This document shows, in pieces, positions 16,595 through 25,639 of a stretch of 55,379 nt of DNA. The stretch is from Liquorilactobacillus hordei DSM 19519. GTDB taxonomy: Bacteria > Bacillota > Bacilli > Lactobacillales > Lactobacillaceae. Each line of letters begins with the position of its first letter. The first letter of the stretch is position 1. The notes under the pieces were generated by a model that worked only from the letters and a program-made list of their open reading frames with translations, was not told the DNA's origin and did no database searches. Location: the NCBI RefSeq assembly GCF_019443985.1, contig NZ_CP049302.1, positions 1 through 55,379 on the forward strand, in the 5' to 3' direction. The position numbers and the translations under genes are program-made.

Positions 16595-16828
16595 ATGGCC
16601 AAAAAATATGATATTGATTTTAAAAAGATGATTGTATCTCTTTATCAAAATGGGGAAAAGGTAAAAGATCTTACCAGCGAATATGGTATTTCAGATAAAA
16701 ATATTTATGCTTGGATTAAGCGTTATGCTGAAGATAAACAAACTGGCATCAGCCAAGATGAATATCTTAAATTGAAAAAGAATTATCAAAAAATTCAAGA
16801 GGAGGATGAAATCTTAAAAAAGTCTTAA
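16595..16828 (+). CDS. IS3-family OrfA
   Basis: 77 residues from ATG 16595 (GGAG upstream). Helix-turn-helix: KMIVSLYQNGEKVKDLTSEY then GISDKNIYAWIKRY, with a short C-terminal coiled coil ending EEDEILKKS. It ends in an A6G run (about 16815-16821), the usual slip site for OrfAB fusion. Here OrfB follows in the +1 frame rather than -1, so the normal fusion cannot form without another indel. Confidence 0.8.
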   Translation: MAKKYDIDFKKMIVSLYQNGEKVKDLTSEYGISDKNIYAWIKRYAEDKQTGISQDEYLKLKKNYQKIQEEDEILKKS

Positions 16829-17728
16829 CCATATTCGCAAAAAAATAGATTCAAACTCATTCATTATTACAGCTCATAAGACAGCTCAAGGTCACAATAT
16901 AAGTGATGTTTGTCATGTTCTTAAAATTCCACGGTCCACTTTTTACAAAAATTCTAATAATCATGTATCAATTCAGAAAAAGCGTCGTAAACGTTTTAGA
17001 AAGCTGATTAAAGAAATTTATTTTGCTTCAGGATGTCGTTACGGATCACCTAAAATTGCTAAGAAGCTCCAACATTGTGGTGAAAAAGTTTCTGAAAAAT
17101 TCATTGGTAATTTAATGCATGAATTAGGATTGTATTCCATTATTCGGAAAAAATATACTTGGCATCCAAAACAACAAAAAATTGAAGAACGAGAAAATAT
17201 TATTGATCGTGACTTTTCAACAAAGACAATTAATCAAAAGTGGGCAACAGACATAACTTATATACCTTGCGCGATGGTTGGCTGTATCTTTCATCAATTC
17301 TTGACTTGCATACGAAAAAAATTATTTCATGGGACCGTGGTTTAAACATGACCAATGAACTAGTTCTAAAAACTATCAACCGTGCGGTTGATAAATATAA
17401 ACCAAGCAATTTAATTATCCATACAGATTTAGGATCTCAATATACCAGCGATGATTACAATCAACGTTTAACTGAACTACATATCTGCCACTCATACAGC
17501 CGTAAGGGTTGTCCGTATGATAATGCGCCAATGGAATCCTTTCGCGCTTCCCTCAAAAAGGAATGTGTTTATCCAGTGCCGGTCTTTGAAGATTATGAAA
17601 CTGCCGCTGCCGTCCTTTTTGAATATGTGCATGCTTTCTACAATAGGAAGAGAATTCATAGTTCACTGGGCTACCAGACCCCCTTACAAGTTGAAATTGC
17701 AACACTTACGAGCCAAATGGCCGCCTGA
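16829..17728 (+). pseudogene. IS3-family OrfB, frameshifted
   Basis: The frame begins about NHIRKKIDSNSFIITAHKTA and carries IPRSTFYKN, YGSPKIAKKL and WATDITYIP (first catalytic aspartate). Near 17267 it shifts: LRDGWLYLSSILDLHTKKI, LIIHTDLGSQYTS (second aspartate) and YDNAPMESFRASLKKE (glutamate) continue in another frame to 17728. All three catalytic residues exist but in two frames. Pseudogene, or one base miscalled. Confidence 0.85.
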
Positions 17729-17942
17729 TTTAATGCTTTCCAGGGTTCAAATAAGTTATTAATCACGATTAGTGATTTATTTGAGCTGTGGAAGGTAAAC
17801 GCGGTTCTGAATGTCTCTTAAAATCTGTCTCAAATATTGACTTCAATCCATAAAAAGAGAAGTGCGCCTAAAGATACGAATTTACTGAGAATATATTAGC
17901 GAAATAGTTTTATTGTAAATTTCTTGAAAAGAGCGTGCACGG

Positions 17943-17950
17943 TTAATAAA
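17943..17950. repeat. 8-bp target duplication of the ISL3 element (left)
   Basis: TTAATAAA here is repeated exactly at 19389-19396 on the other side of the ISL3 element. An 8-bp duplication is characteristic of this family. Confidence 0.9.
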
Positions 17951-19388
17951 GGCTCTAAAATATTGGGTGTTGATGAACTTCCATCAACACCCAATTTTCA
18001 TGTACAATAAAAGGACAAGTTCCCAAATGCACCACCACATACCAACCAAAGTAAAAGTAAAGGCAAGTGAGAAAACATGTCCCAAGACTATTCTATCGAA
18101 AATATACTTCAAATCCAAGACCCAAATATTAAATGTATCAGTATTGACAATTCTGATCCCAAGAAACAAGTCATTCATGCCAAATTAACTTATTCGATAA
18201 AGCGCTGTCCACTTTGTGGCCAATCCCAAGTAGTCCGTTTTGGAACTAATTTGATCAACGTCAGGATGCCACCTATCAAAGAACGACCAGTTATCTTAAA
18301 ACTGCTTAAACAACGTTATCTGTGCAAAAGAGGGCAACATACTTTTAGTGCTGAAACGTCGCTAGTTAAACCACACTGTCAAATCTCAGAAGATACCAAA
18401 CAGATGATTATTCTACAGCTTACTAAAGATCGTAGTATTACTGATATTGCAGAGGAATTAAATGTTTCACCAGTGGCAGTTAATCGAGTACTTGATTCAT
18501 TAGCGATTCAGACTAAGACCGCCTTGCTTACCTTACCAACTACGTTGTGTTTTGATGAATTTCGCTCCACTGGTCATCAGATGAGTTTTATTGCCATTGA
18601 TGGTGATACACATCGGCTAGTTTCTGTTTTACCTAATCGCCTTAATCGAAGTATCCAAAATCACTTTGAAAGTAACTATTCCTTAGCTGAACGTAGGAAA
18701 GTTAAACAAGTAGTTATTGATTTCAATGCACAGTATCAATCCGTAATTCACATAATTTTTCCAGAAGCAAAAGTTATCGCCGATAACTTTCATCTAGTTC
18801 AAATGGGACTCCAAGCACTGAACCAGACACGCGTACAGTTAATGCATCGATTCACTCAAAATTCACGAGAATATCGAGTTCTCAAACATCACTGGCGTTT
18901 ATTTTTAAAAACTTATTCTGGCTTAAATCAACGTAAACCACAATGGTTTGCGCATTTAAAGAACTGGTTCACCCAAGAACAATTAGTCTGGCAAGGTCTT
19001 GAGTTAGATTCAACCTACCAACACACTTACTTCGTTGCGCATTCCCTAGTTGATGCCTTAAGAAAGCGTGATTATTTAAAGTTCATTAAAACACTAAATC
19101 GAGCTGACAAAGTCAGCCCACAGCTTGAAACCACAATAAAGACCTATCGCAAATATCTACCATTAATTAAAAACATGATGGCAAGCAACTATTCAAATGG
19201 CCCAATAGAAGGTGTTAATCGCAAAATCAAACAAATTAAACGCACGGCATACGGCTATAGAAACTGGTCACATTTTTACACCCGGATTAGAATTGAATTT
19301 ACGATTCGAATAAAAAAAAGAAAACCAATTCGAAAATGAATTGATTTTCTTTTAAAAATTTCCCATCAACAGCGGTTGACAAAGAGCC
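17951..19388 (+). mobile_element. Complete ISL3-family insertion sequence
   Basis: Inverted ends GGCTCT (17951-17956) and AGAGCC (19383-19388) enclose one full transposase gene and are flanked by an exact 8-bp target duplication. A hairpin GGGTGTTGATG/CATCAACACCC (about 17965-17993) lies inside the left end and may block incoming transcription. The preserved duplication shows this copy arrived by simple transposition, recently compared with the broken IS copies around it. Confidence 0.92.
18077..19339 (+). CDS. ISL3-family transposase
   Basis: 420 residues, full length. A zinc-finger-like start (IKRCPLCGQSQVVRFG, then RYLCKRGQHTFSAET), a helix-turn-helix (SITDIAEELNVSPVAVNRVL), and a DDE domain: CFDEFRS (D), IADNFHLVQMGLQALNQTR (D) and YSNGPIEGVNRKIKQIKRTA (E). 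The last is the family hallmark. No lesion is visible. Confidence 0.93.
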   Translation: MSQDYSIENILQIQDPNIKCISIDNSDPKKQVIHAKLTYSIKRCPLCGQSQVVRFGTNLINVRMPPIKERPVILKLLKQRYLCKRGQHTFSAETSLVKPHCQISEDTKQMIILQLTKDRSITDIAEELNVSPVAVNRVLDSLAIQTKTALLTLPTTLCFDEFRSTGHQMSFIAIDGDTHRLVSVLPNRLNRSIQNHFESNYSLAERRKVKQVVIDFNAQYQSVIHIIFPEAKVIADNFHLVQMGLQALNQTRVQLMHRFTQNSREYRVLKHHWRLFLKTYSGLNQRKPQWFAHLKNWFTQEQLVWQGLELDSTYQHTYFVAHSLVDALRKRDYLKFIKTLNRADKVSPQLETTIKTYRKYLPLIKNMMASNYSNGPIEGVNRKIKQIKRTAYGYRNWSHFYTRIRIEFTIRIKKRKPIRK

Positions 19389-19398
19389 TTAATAAAAA

Positions 19399-19433
19399 AG
19401 CAAAAACTGTGTTGGAGCACTGCAGTTTTTGCT
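19399..19433. terminator. Terminator hairpin beside the glycosyltransferase
   Basis: AGCAAAAACTG (19399-19409) / CAGTTTTTGCT (19423-19433). It lies 48 bases past the stop of the leftward glycosyltransferase gene and was separated from its rightward neighbour by the ISL3 insertion. Confidence 0.6.
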
Positions 19434-19480
19434 GAACTTTCGACTAGAGCGAAGAAAGTGGGACATCATGAGCCCGTTGA

Positions 19481-20533
19481 TTATTCAGCGGCGATTAACG
19501 TATAAATATGTTGAATTCTTTTAATGTAACGCGAAATATCAAATTTTAAGGCCGTCTTTTTAACGGTGCTGTGGTCATAACGTCCGCGCAGATAATAGAG
19601 CTGTCTGCAGGCTGTACCAAAGGCCTGTTGGTCATTCATGGGAGTTAAGATCCCGTTATCTTTGTTGATAATATCAGCCGGTCCAGTGGGACAATCGGTT
19701 GAAATAATTGGTAAACCGTATGAGGCAGCCTCAATTATGACCATCGGGAACCCTTCGTACTTTGAACAAAGTAAGAGGCAATCAGCTTCAGTGATGAAAT
19801 CCCATGGGTTAGGGACCCAACCGCGCCAATTAATGTGAGGTGCAATCTGAAGTTGTTTTGCGAGTGCTTTAGCTGCTGGTAGATCTTGACCTTTTCCAAA
19901 AATATCGAGCTTCCATGGGATATCTAAGTGAGCCATTGTCTCAAGGAGCATGCGAACATTTTTTTGGTCGTCTAACAATATTCTACCGATGAAGACTGCA
20001 TGAAAGGGCTTCTGAGCAGCAGGAGTTTGAATAGTTTTTTTATTGACCGTTCGGATTGGATTATAAATTAAGAAGATTTTATGCGCTGGAACTCCCAGTG
20101 CCAGCAGTTGTTTTTGGATCCCGGTGCTGATCGCTAAATGGTATTCAGAAAAAGCGAGTTCTCTGCGTGCAAAAATATTTGACTCTGAGATTGACGTGTG
20201 TCCCCACGAGACTATTTTATAAGTCAAACTATATTTTTGCTTGAGCTCATACGCTAATTCGCATGCTTTCCCTTCAAGGCTGAGGACAATGTCTGGGTTA
20301 CTGGCAAGTAAATTGGTTGTGACAAAGTCTCTTTGTATCTGGCGATTTTTTGAATGACAGATTTTGAGTTCATAACCAGAATCACGTGTGATCCATTGCA
20401 GCCATTCAGGGTTACCACTTTCGGGAATCAAGACTTGATAATTGTTTTCGAGATCTTCGTTTACAAGATGTGAAATCACCCTTTCAGTTCCCCCATGGCC
20501 TTCGAGGTACTGTGTTATTAATGTTATTTTCAC
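19481..20533 (-). CDS. Glycosyltransferase family 4 (GT-B fold)
   Basis: 350 residues from GTG 20533 (AAAGGATG upstream). The acceptor lobe has HGGTERVISHLV, the typical N-terminal glycine loop; the donor lobe has FHAVFIGRILLDDQKN, WKLDIFGKGQD and the EX7E-type motif EGFPMVIIEAASYGLPIIST. GT4 enzymes move a sugar from a nucleotide donor to a glycan or lipid; the closest general type is the RfaB/WaaG-like galactosyl- or glucosyltransferase, suggesting capsule, EPS or teichoic acid decoration. It stands alone between IS elements, with no polymerase or flippase nearby. Confidence 0.88.
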   Translation of the reverse strand: MKITLITQYLEGHGGTERVISHLVNEDLENNYQVLIPESGNPEWLQWITRDSGYELKICHSKNRQIQRDFVTTNLLASNPDIVLSLEGKACELAYELKQKYSLTYKIVSWGHTSISESNIFARRELAFSEYHLAISTGIQKQLLALGVPAHKIFLIYNPIRTVNKKTIQTPAAQKPFHAVFIGRILLDDQKNVRMLLETMAHLDIPWKLDIFGKGQDLPAAKALAKQLQIAPHINWRGWVPNPWDFITEADCLLLCSKYEGFPMVIIEAASYGLPIISTDCPTGPADIINKDNGILTPMNDQQAFGTACRQLYYLRGRYDHSTVKKTALKFDISRYIKRIQHIYTLIAAE

Positions 20534-20564
20534 GGTAATTCATCCTTTCGTTTTATGAAACCAA

Positions 20565-22120
20565 CTGAAACTTGAAAGTTCATATTTGGGCAGACACTGT
20601 ATGGTATCAGCCTTATTTTTACAAAAAATAAAACACAAGCTGCTCCTGTGAAGTATACTTGAGTCGACAAAAACTTAGATACAAAGGAGAACTTGTGCTA
20701 TGAATACTATACAACATGCTCAGGATTATATCATTTTAAAAAATAAAATTTCTGTTTTTAATCAACTCATTGGCTTGTCTAAAATTTCTCGGAAGCTTAA
20801 CTATCACCGCCGTTCCAAGCTTTCTTTGTTGTCTATTTTGTCGTGGTTCATGGTATCTATTTTTCAACAACGCTCACTGTATCGTGCAGCAGAAACAAAA
20901 CAGTTTACCACCCATACGGTACGCAATGTCTTGAATGATGCCCGGATCAACTGGCAACGATTGACCTGTCTCTTGGCTGGCGGGATCATCGATTACTTGC
21001 GCCGCATCAAAACTTTAGACGGTCGTCGGAAGCTTGCCTTTGTCTTGGATGATACATTGATCAAGCGCTCGTTTTCAAAGAAAACAGAATTATTAGCGAA
21101 AACGTACGATCATGATCGCGGCAAATATCTTACCTTACTTTGGCAATCACTGATGGAAATACGCTTTTACCGGTTAACTATGCCTTGATGTCTTCTGAAA
21201 ATCAACGTAACCGAATTGGTTCCCTAGCTCGTTTCACTGACTTGCGCACTTTAGCTGGTCAGCGCCGAGCTCAAGCTCAGCGTAAGATGAACTTAGTTGG
21301 TATAGAACTTTTAAAGCAGGCGATGGATAATCAGATTACAGCTGACTATGTCCTATTTGATACTTGGTTTAGTTCACCCAAAATGTTCAAAACGGTCATT
21401 GATTTAGGAATGGTTGGCATTGGTATGATCAAAAATACAGTGAAAGTTCACTATCGTTATCGAAATAAATTGATGTCTGATAAAGCCATTTATCAGTTGC
21501 TTAGACGAAGCCAACGGCGTCAACATGACAAGTATCAATACAGTTTTATTGTTGAAGCTCATGCCGGTGATTATACCTTTCCACTGCGTTTAGTATTTGT
21601 TACCAAGCGTGGCCATACCAATAAATTTTTAGTTTTAGCGTCAACTAATCCCGGTCTGACACCAGATAAAATTATCCAGATGTATGGCTGTCGCTGGCAA
21701 ATTGAAGGTTTCTTCAAAGTAGCCAAGCAATACTTACGCCTTGATCGTAGTCAAATTCAAAGTTATGATGGCTTTTGTGCGCATTTTGCACTGGTCATGA
21801 TGGCCTATGATATCCTGGCTTGGCAACAACGAGAGTCAGTTGATTACCATTCGATGGGTGATTTATTCTTTGAACTTAACCGTGATTTGACTGATATTAC
21901 GCTAATTGAAGCTCTAACACAATTATTAGTTAATCTGGTTAGTTATGTCAGTGGAAAAATATTCATTGAGAAGAAGATAAATGAATTTTTAAACGAGTTT
22001 TTTGACCAATTACCAGGAAGCTTTTCCAAGTTACTGACAGCATGAACTTTTAGCTAATTTTGAAGCAACAAACTGAATAGGTTCAAGACATTAAGTGATT
22101 TTTGAACTTTCAAGTTTCAG
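20565..22120 (+). mobile_element. IS4-family element, transposase frameshifted
   Basis: Inverted ends CTGAAACTTGAAAGTTCA at 20565-20582 and its complement at 22103-22120 flank a transposase read in two frames. Flanks show no clear target duplication, so rearrangement after insertion is possible. The left end lies 32 bases before the GTG of the leftward glycosyltransferase gene, so it probably displaced that gene's promoter. Confidence 0.85.
20700..22045 (+). pseudogene. IS4-family transposase, split by a frameshift
   Basis: The first frame (20700-21188) begins MNTIQHAQDYIILKNKI and includes KLAFVLDDTLIKRSFSKKTE with the first catalytic aspartate. Near 21125-21140 it shifts; YLTLAITDGNTLLPVNYALM continues in the second frame, with YVLFDTWFSSPKMF (second aspartate) and YGCRWQIEGFFKVAKQYL (the YREK-like segment with glutamate). 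A small indel would restore about 445 residues. Inactive as read. Confidence 0.85.
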
Positions 22121-22340
22121 TAATTATAATTACAAAAAGGTAAAATTTGGAAAACTTACTTTATTTTCCCTTTTTAATGGTCTTAATGACTTGGTATAAA
22201 CTTATTAAGAGTTGGAATAAAGTTAATAGGTTTAACACTTTGTTTCTCGAAATTTTTTGCTTATTTATACTCATTCTTTAGCACCCTCTATACTTTGGAT
22301 AAAATTAGAATTCTCGCGTAGATATAAGAAAGAAATTTAA

Positions 22341-23207
22341 TTAAATTAGCCCCCCCGTAACATTGATAGATGTAGCTGTTATATAACTAGCCTCATCTGA
22401 AGCCAGAAAAACATATGCTCCGGCTACTTCAGAGGGTTGCCCAGCTCTACCTAGGGGAGTATCCTTACCAAACGTAGGTATATTTTCTGCTAATTGTCCT
22501 CCTGCCACTTGCAACGGTGTCCAAATAGGACCTGGAGCAACACTATTGACACGAATGCCTCGCTGAGCTAATTGTTTTGCTAACCCAAACGTTGTATTTT
22601 TAATTGCAGCCTTAGTCCCTGCATAATCAATTAAATATGCTGAAGGATCTTCTGCTTGAATAGAGTTAGTTGTTATGATGCTACTGCCGTTTGGCATATA
22701 TTCCAATGCCTCCCTGACTAACCAAATTAAACTGAAAACATTTGTAGTATAGGTATCTATCATCTGACCTGTAGATATAGTAGTGATATCTTTATTAGCT
22801 TGTTGCTTACCGGCTACTAATACTAAAGTATCTATCTTACCTAACGATAGTACAGTTTGCTTCACTAATTCTTTGTTAAATGCTTCGTCTTTCAAATCTC
22901 CGGGAACTAGTTCTACTTTACGACCCAAAGATTCAATAATTCGTCTAACATCTTGTGCATCACTTTCCTCTTCTGGAAGATAATTTAATACAAGATCAGC
23001 GCCTTCATTCGCATATGCTATAGCTACAGCCCTACCAATGCCTGAATCAGCACCAGTTATTAAGACTTTCTTTCCCCTAAGTCGATTACATCCGGCATAA
23101 GTTGTGGATCCGTCATCTGGTTGTGGCGACATTTTACTTTGTAAACCTGGCTCAGGCTGATGCTGTTTAGGAAATTTAAAATCATCATCATGTTGCATTT
23201 TAGTCAT
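22341..23207 (-). CDS. SDR-family oxidoreductase (general stress protein 39-like)
   Basis: 288 residues from ATG 23207 (GGAGGAGAGTT upstream; an earlier start at 23240 lacks a ribosome site). The extended N-terminus FPKQHQPEPGLQSKMSPQPD is typical of the YdaD/YghA-like SDRs. The NAD(P) loop is ITGADSGIGRAVA; the catalytic serine lies in SIITTNSIQ and the YxxxK pair in YAGTKAA; VNSVAPGPIWTPLQ is the usual post-catalytic loop. These enzymes are commonly in general-stress regulons, and this one sits beside an Asp23/CsbD stress block. Substrate unknown. Confidence 0.9.
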   Translation of the reverse strand: MTKMQHDDDFKFPKQHQPEPGLQSKMSPQPDDGSTTYAGCNRLRGKKVLITGADSGIGRAVAIAYANEGADLVLNYLPEEESDAQDVRRIIESLGRKVELVPGDLKDEAFNKELVKQTVLSLGKIDTLVLVAGKQQANKDITTISTGQMIDTYTTNVFSLIWLVREALEYMPNGSSIITTNSIQAEDPSAYLIDYAGTKAAIKNTTFGLAKQLAQRGIRVNSVAPGPIWTPLQVAGGQLAENIPTFGKDTPLGRAGQPSEVAGAYVFLASDEASYITATSINVTGGLI

Positions 23208-23385
23208 TATTAACTCTCCTCCATGATCGAATACGTGCATTCACCTGTTACTTGAATGTGGACTATTAATTCAAAAGATTCTATCAACTAGATATATAGG
23301 TATAGGTTAGTAATTAAATTTGCAATCTACCATATTTATATCTGTAAAAACAGTTTTTAACTGCTAGGTCATAATGCATAGATAA

Positions 23386-23425
23386 ATCAAAGCAAGCACC
23401 TATGTAAAAAAGTGCCTGCTTTGAT
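23386..23425. terminator. Terminator hairpin downstream of the envelope-stress operon
   Basis: ATCAAAGCAAGCAC (23386-23399) / GTGCCTGCTTTGAT (23412-23425). It is the only clear structure in the 346-base gap between the SDR gene and the 46-codon gene and most likely ends the leftward asp23 operon. Confidence 0.55.
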
Positions 23426-23553
23426 TAATTATCAAAAAAATTCCAATCTATATTTATAAAGGGTTATCTCCCCAATTTAAATATTGATTAACTGATCTTC
23501 AATTGCTCAATTATTTACGTTCTAAGAAGCCTAATACAGATAAATTTGGCTAA

Positions 23554-23694
23554 TTATCCATGTAATTTTCGTTGCAATGTATCACCAATGCCATCTACTT
23601 TCTTAGAAGCCAAGACGGTGCCACCGATGAGGACACCACCTACAATGAGCGTAGAAGCGATCATAAACTTAAATACACTTTTCAAGATGTCCAT
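23554..23694 (-). CDS. 46-residue membrane protein in the asp23 operon
   Basis: Small gene with AAGTAAGGGG before ATG 23694. It encodes MDILKSVFKFMIASTLIVGG, VLIGGTVLASKKVDGIGD, TLQRKLHG: one hydrophobic helix with a glycine-rich end and a basic tail. It is the last gene of a leftward run (AmaP, DUF2273, Asp23, GlsB) with 10 bases to the next gene, so it is probably co-transcribed. I do not recognise a family name; a membrane-located envelope-stress role follows from position. Confidence 0.65.
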   Translation of the reverse strand: MDILKSVFKFMIASTLIVGGVLIGGTVLASKKVDGIGDTLQRKLHG

Positions 23695-23704
23695 AAAATT
23701 CCCC

Positions 23705-23956
23705 TTACTTTTTACTGGTTCGACCAACAACTAATGAAACAATCAGAACTAAAATAATTGCCCCGATGATCGATGGTATCAAAGCCATGCCAGCTAACGA
23801 AGGGCCCCAAGTGCCAAGGAGCCCTTGGCCAATCCACGCACCGATTAAACCAGCTACAATGTTTGCAATCCAGCCCATAGCAGCACCACGGTTAGTGATT
23901 GCGCCAGCAATGGCACCAATGATTGCCCCGACGATTAATGACCAAATAAGTCCCAT
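23705..23956 (-). CDS. glsB: GlsB/YeaQ/YmgE-family stress membrane protein
   Basis: 83 residues, nearly all hydrophobic and glycine/alanine-rich: GLIWSLIVGAIIGAIAGAIT, IVAGLIGAWIGQGLLG, IPSIIGAIILVLIVSLVVG. Three helices of this kind define the transglycosylase-associated GlsB/YmgE family. In enterococci glsB lies beside gls24, as here beside the Asp23/Gls24 gene 14 bases upstream. Confidence 0.92.
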   Translation of the reverse strand: MGLIWSLIVGAIIGAIAGAITNRGAAMGWIANIVAGLIGAWIGQGLLGTWGPSLAGMALIPSIIGAIILVLIVSLVVGRTSKK

Positions 23957-23970
23957 ATTTACTCACTCCC

Positions 23971-24513
23971 TTAGTTAACACGACTAGATTGATTGTCAGA
24001 CGTTACTTTATCAACGCGGTCACCTAATGTTTCCTTCGATTTCTTTGCGCCCTTACTGACGGCTTCCTTCGTTTTGTCTGTGGCATCGCTCAGGCGATCT
24101 TGCAGAGAAGTCGAATCTTTTTCATACTGCTCCTTTGTCTTGATATCAACAACATTCACATTTACCTCAATTACTTCTAATTCGGTCATATTCTTTACTT
24201 CCCGAACGATAACATTTTTGATCTTGTCATACAGTTTAGAAATATCAATGCCGTATTCAGCAACAATGTCGAGATCCACTGCAACCTGCTTTTTTCCAAC
24301 CTCTACATCAATTCCTGATGTGACATCTGAAGTATTAACTAGTTTTTCAGCAACATTTGCGAAAAAGCCGCCATCTACGGTTAATAAGCCATCTACTTCA
24401 GAAAGTGCGATACCAATGATCTTTTGAATAACCTTATCATCAAATGTTAAATTGCCTTTAACACCAGACTTTTCGTTAGTTGTTGTTTTCTCACTTGGCG
24501 TTCCATTCTGCAT
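23971..24513 (-). CDS. asp23: Asp23/Gls24-family envelope stress protein
   Basis: 180 residues. The core (residues 20-125: GNLTFDDKVIQKIIGIALSE, VDGLLTV, DIVAEYGIDISKLYDKIK) is the Asp23 domain; the C-terminal tail is charged and helical (SKGAKKSKETLGDRVDKV). Asp23 proteins polymerise under the membrane and are held by AmaP, encoded two genes upstream in the same operon, where they buffer cell-envelope stress. GGAGG-type ribosome site. Intact. Confidence 0.92.
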   Translation of the reverse strand: MQNGTPSEKTTTNEKSGVKGNLTFDDKVIQKIIGIALSEVDGLLTVDGGFFANVAEKLVNTSDVTSGIDVEVGKKQVAVDLDIVAEYGIDISKLYDKIKNVIVREVKNMTELEVIEVNVNVVDIKTKEQYEKDSTSLQDRLSDATDKTKEAVSKGAKKSKETLGDRVDKVTSDNQSSRVN

Positions 24514-24540
24514 AATTTTTCCTCCTTATAATTCAAACAG

Positions 24541-24726
24541 TTATTTAAAAACATTTGTTAAGATACCAGTTTTTTGAATATAATAACCCGCGGTAATCCC
24601 GATAGCCATAAAAATCAAAACAAAAAGCGTCTTGAAAAATCCAAAAGTGATGATAAGGACCGCTAAGAGCAATCCCATAATTCCACCAATTAGTGGCCAA
24701 AAATAGGCTTTAATGAGTTCGGTCAC
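24541..24726 (-). CDS. DUF2273-type small membrane protein
   Basis: 61 residues with two hydrophobic helices (YFWPLIGGIMGLLLAVLIIT and FGFFKTLFVLIFMAIGITAG). DUF2273 proteins lie between amaP and asp23 in Gram-positive envelope-stress operons, exactly as here. They help anchor the Asp23 layer, though their precise role is not settled. Confidence 0.88.
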   Translation of the reverse strand: MTELIKAYFWPLIGGIMGLLLAVLIITFGFFKTLFVLIFMAIGITAGYYIQKTGILTNVFK

Positions 24727-24737
24727 GATATCACCTC

Positions 24738-25298
24738 CTAGACAACTCGAGATTTATGCACATTAGCGTCCAACTCATTAAAATCAACGAGTCTGATTTT
24801 AATTTTTTTCTGTTCAGAAATTCCAAGACAAATACGCAAATCTTTTTTTAATTGATTAAGAAAATTTGCAGTCTGTTGCTTGGCATTGACTGAATTTAGT
24901 AGATCACCCGATATTTTAAGTGTGATCCCTTTTCGTGATAACTTAGATGATACCTTGGGGTTGCCAATAAAGGGTTCATGTTGAAGTGCTGAAAGCGCAA
25001 AATGTTCAATAGCTTTCTTACTGACGGTCACTTGACCATCAGACTTTTGATGAAGATATAATGATTGTGACCGTGGCCAAAAAAGTGTGATAAGCAAAAA
25101 AATAATTAACAGTACCGCCAGAATTACTCCACTCCAAAAGAGGTATATCGGTTCGTACTGCTCCAACCAACCAAGCTTTAATGACATGGGTGTACTAGTA
25201 CCAATGGCCGTTGACCAATTTTTAAAGACAAGAACTATGGATAAAGGAAATGCAAGGATAATAACAACTACTATTAATGCCTTAAATACAAATCGCAA
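24738..25298 (-). CDS. amaP: AmaP, membrane anchor of Asp23
   Basis: 186 residues, taking TTG 25298 as start because AAAGGTGGTGAT lies just before it; the upstream in-frame ATG has no ribosome site. Two helices (ALIVVVIILAFPLSIVLVF and FWSGVILAVLLIIFLLITLF) are followed by a cytosolic domain (VTVSKKAIEHFALSALQ through LKKDLRICLGI) resembling an Asp23 half-domain. AmaP holds Asp23 at the membrane. First gene of the operon. Confidence 0.85.
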   Translation of the reverse strand: MRFVFKALIVVVIILAFPLSIVLVFKNWSTAIGTSTPMSLKLGWLEQYEPIYLFWSGVILAVLLIIFLLITLFWPRSQSLYLHQKSDGQVTVSKKAIEHFALSALQHEPFIGNPKVSSKLSRKGITLKISGDLLNSVNAKQQTANFLNQLKKDLRICLGISEQKKIKIRLVDFNELDANVHKSRVV

Positions 25299-25331
25299 AT
25301 CATCACCACCTTTACCATAGTTATAGCACAA

Positions 25332-25633
25332 CAGGTAGTGATGATGGAATTATATGCTCTTATAAGGAACCAATTAAGATTTTTGTTTGACTAAACCAAT
25401 CTAGCCAATAGGGTGTACCCTAGTGGCCTTTTTTGATCCATTATCAATGGCTTTTTAAATTAGGGCCTAGTACTTTTGGAATGGAAATACTTTCCAACAC
25501 CAAAAATTCTAGACCCGTTTAACTGGCAAGTTAAATATGGGTGGTTTATTTTGAGATTAGACGGCATTTTTTACCTTGACGACACAACGCAGTATAATAA
25601 CTGTTATACAGCCATTTAGGAACAAGGAGGTGG
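25332..25633. other. Gap upstream of the MgtC gene
   Basis: 302 bases without a gene. It holds a 19-base sequence repeated exactly at 27585-27603 (25416-25434), and a probable promoter for the MgtC gene (TTTACC at about 25570, 17-base spacer, TATAAT). Promoters for the divergent amaP operon should also lie here; none is clear. Confidence 0.4.
25413..25434. repeat. Recombination-site-like repeat, copy 1
   Basis: TAGGGTGTACCCTA (25409-25422) is a near-perfect palindrome, and TACCCTAGTGGCCTTTTTT (25416-25434) recurs exactly at 27585-27603, just upstream of a serine-recombinase gene fragment. The complement of GTGTACCCTA also lies upstream of the intact serine recombinase (42130-42139). Likely crossover or resolution sites. 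Confidence 0.55.
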
Positions 25634-25639
25634 ATGGTG

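Larger units (their letters stand above)
16546..17765 (+). mobile_element. IS3-family element with damaged OrfB
   Basis: OrfA (16595-16828) and a broken OrfB (to 17728) make up one IS3-type element. The left edge is placed where the M42 peptidase sequence stops; I could not identify convincing terminal repeats, so both edges are approximate. The lesions in OrfB should make it immobile unless helped in trans. Confidence 0.7.
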
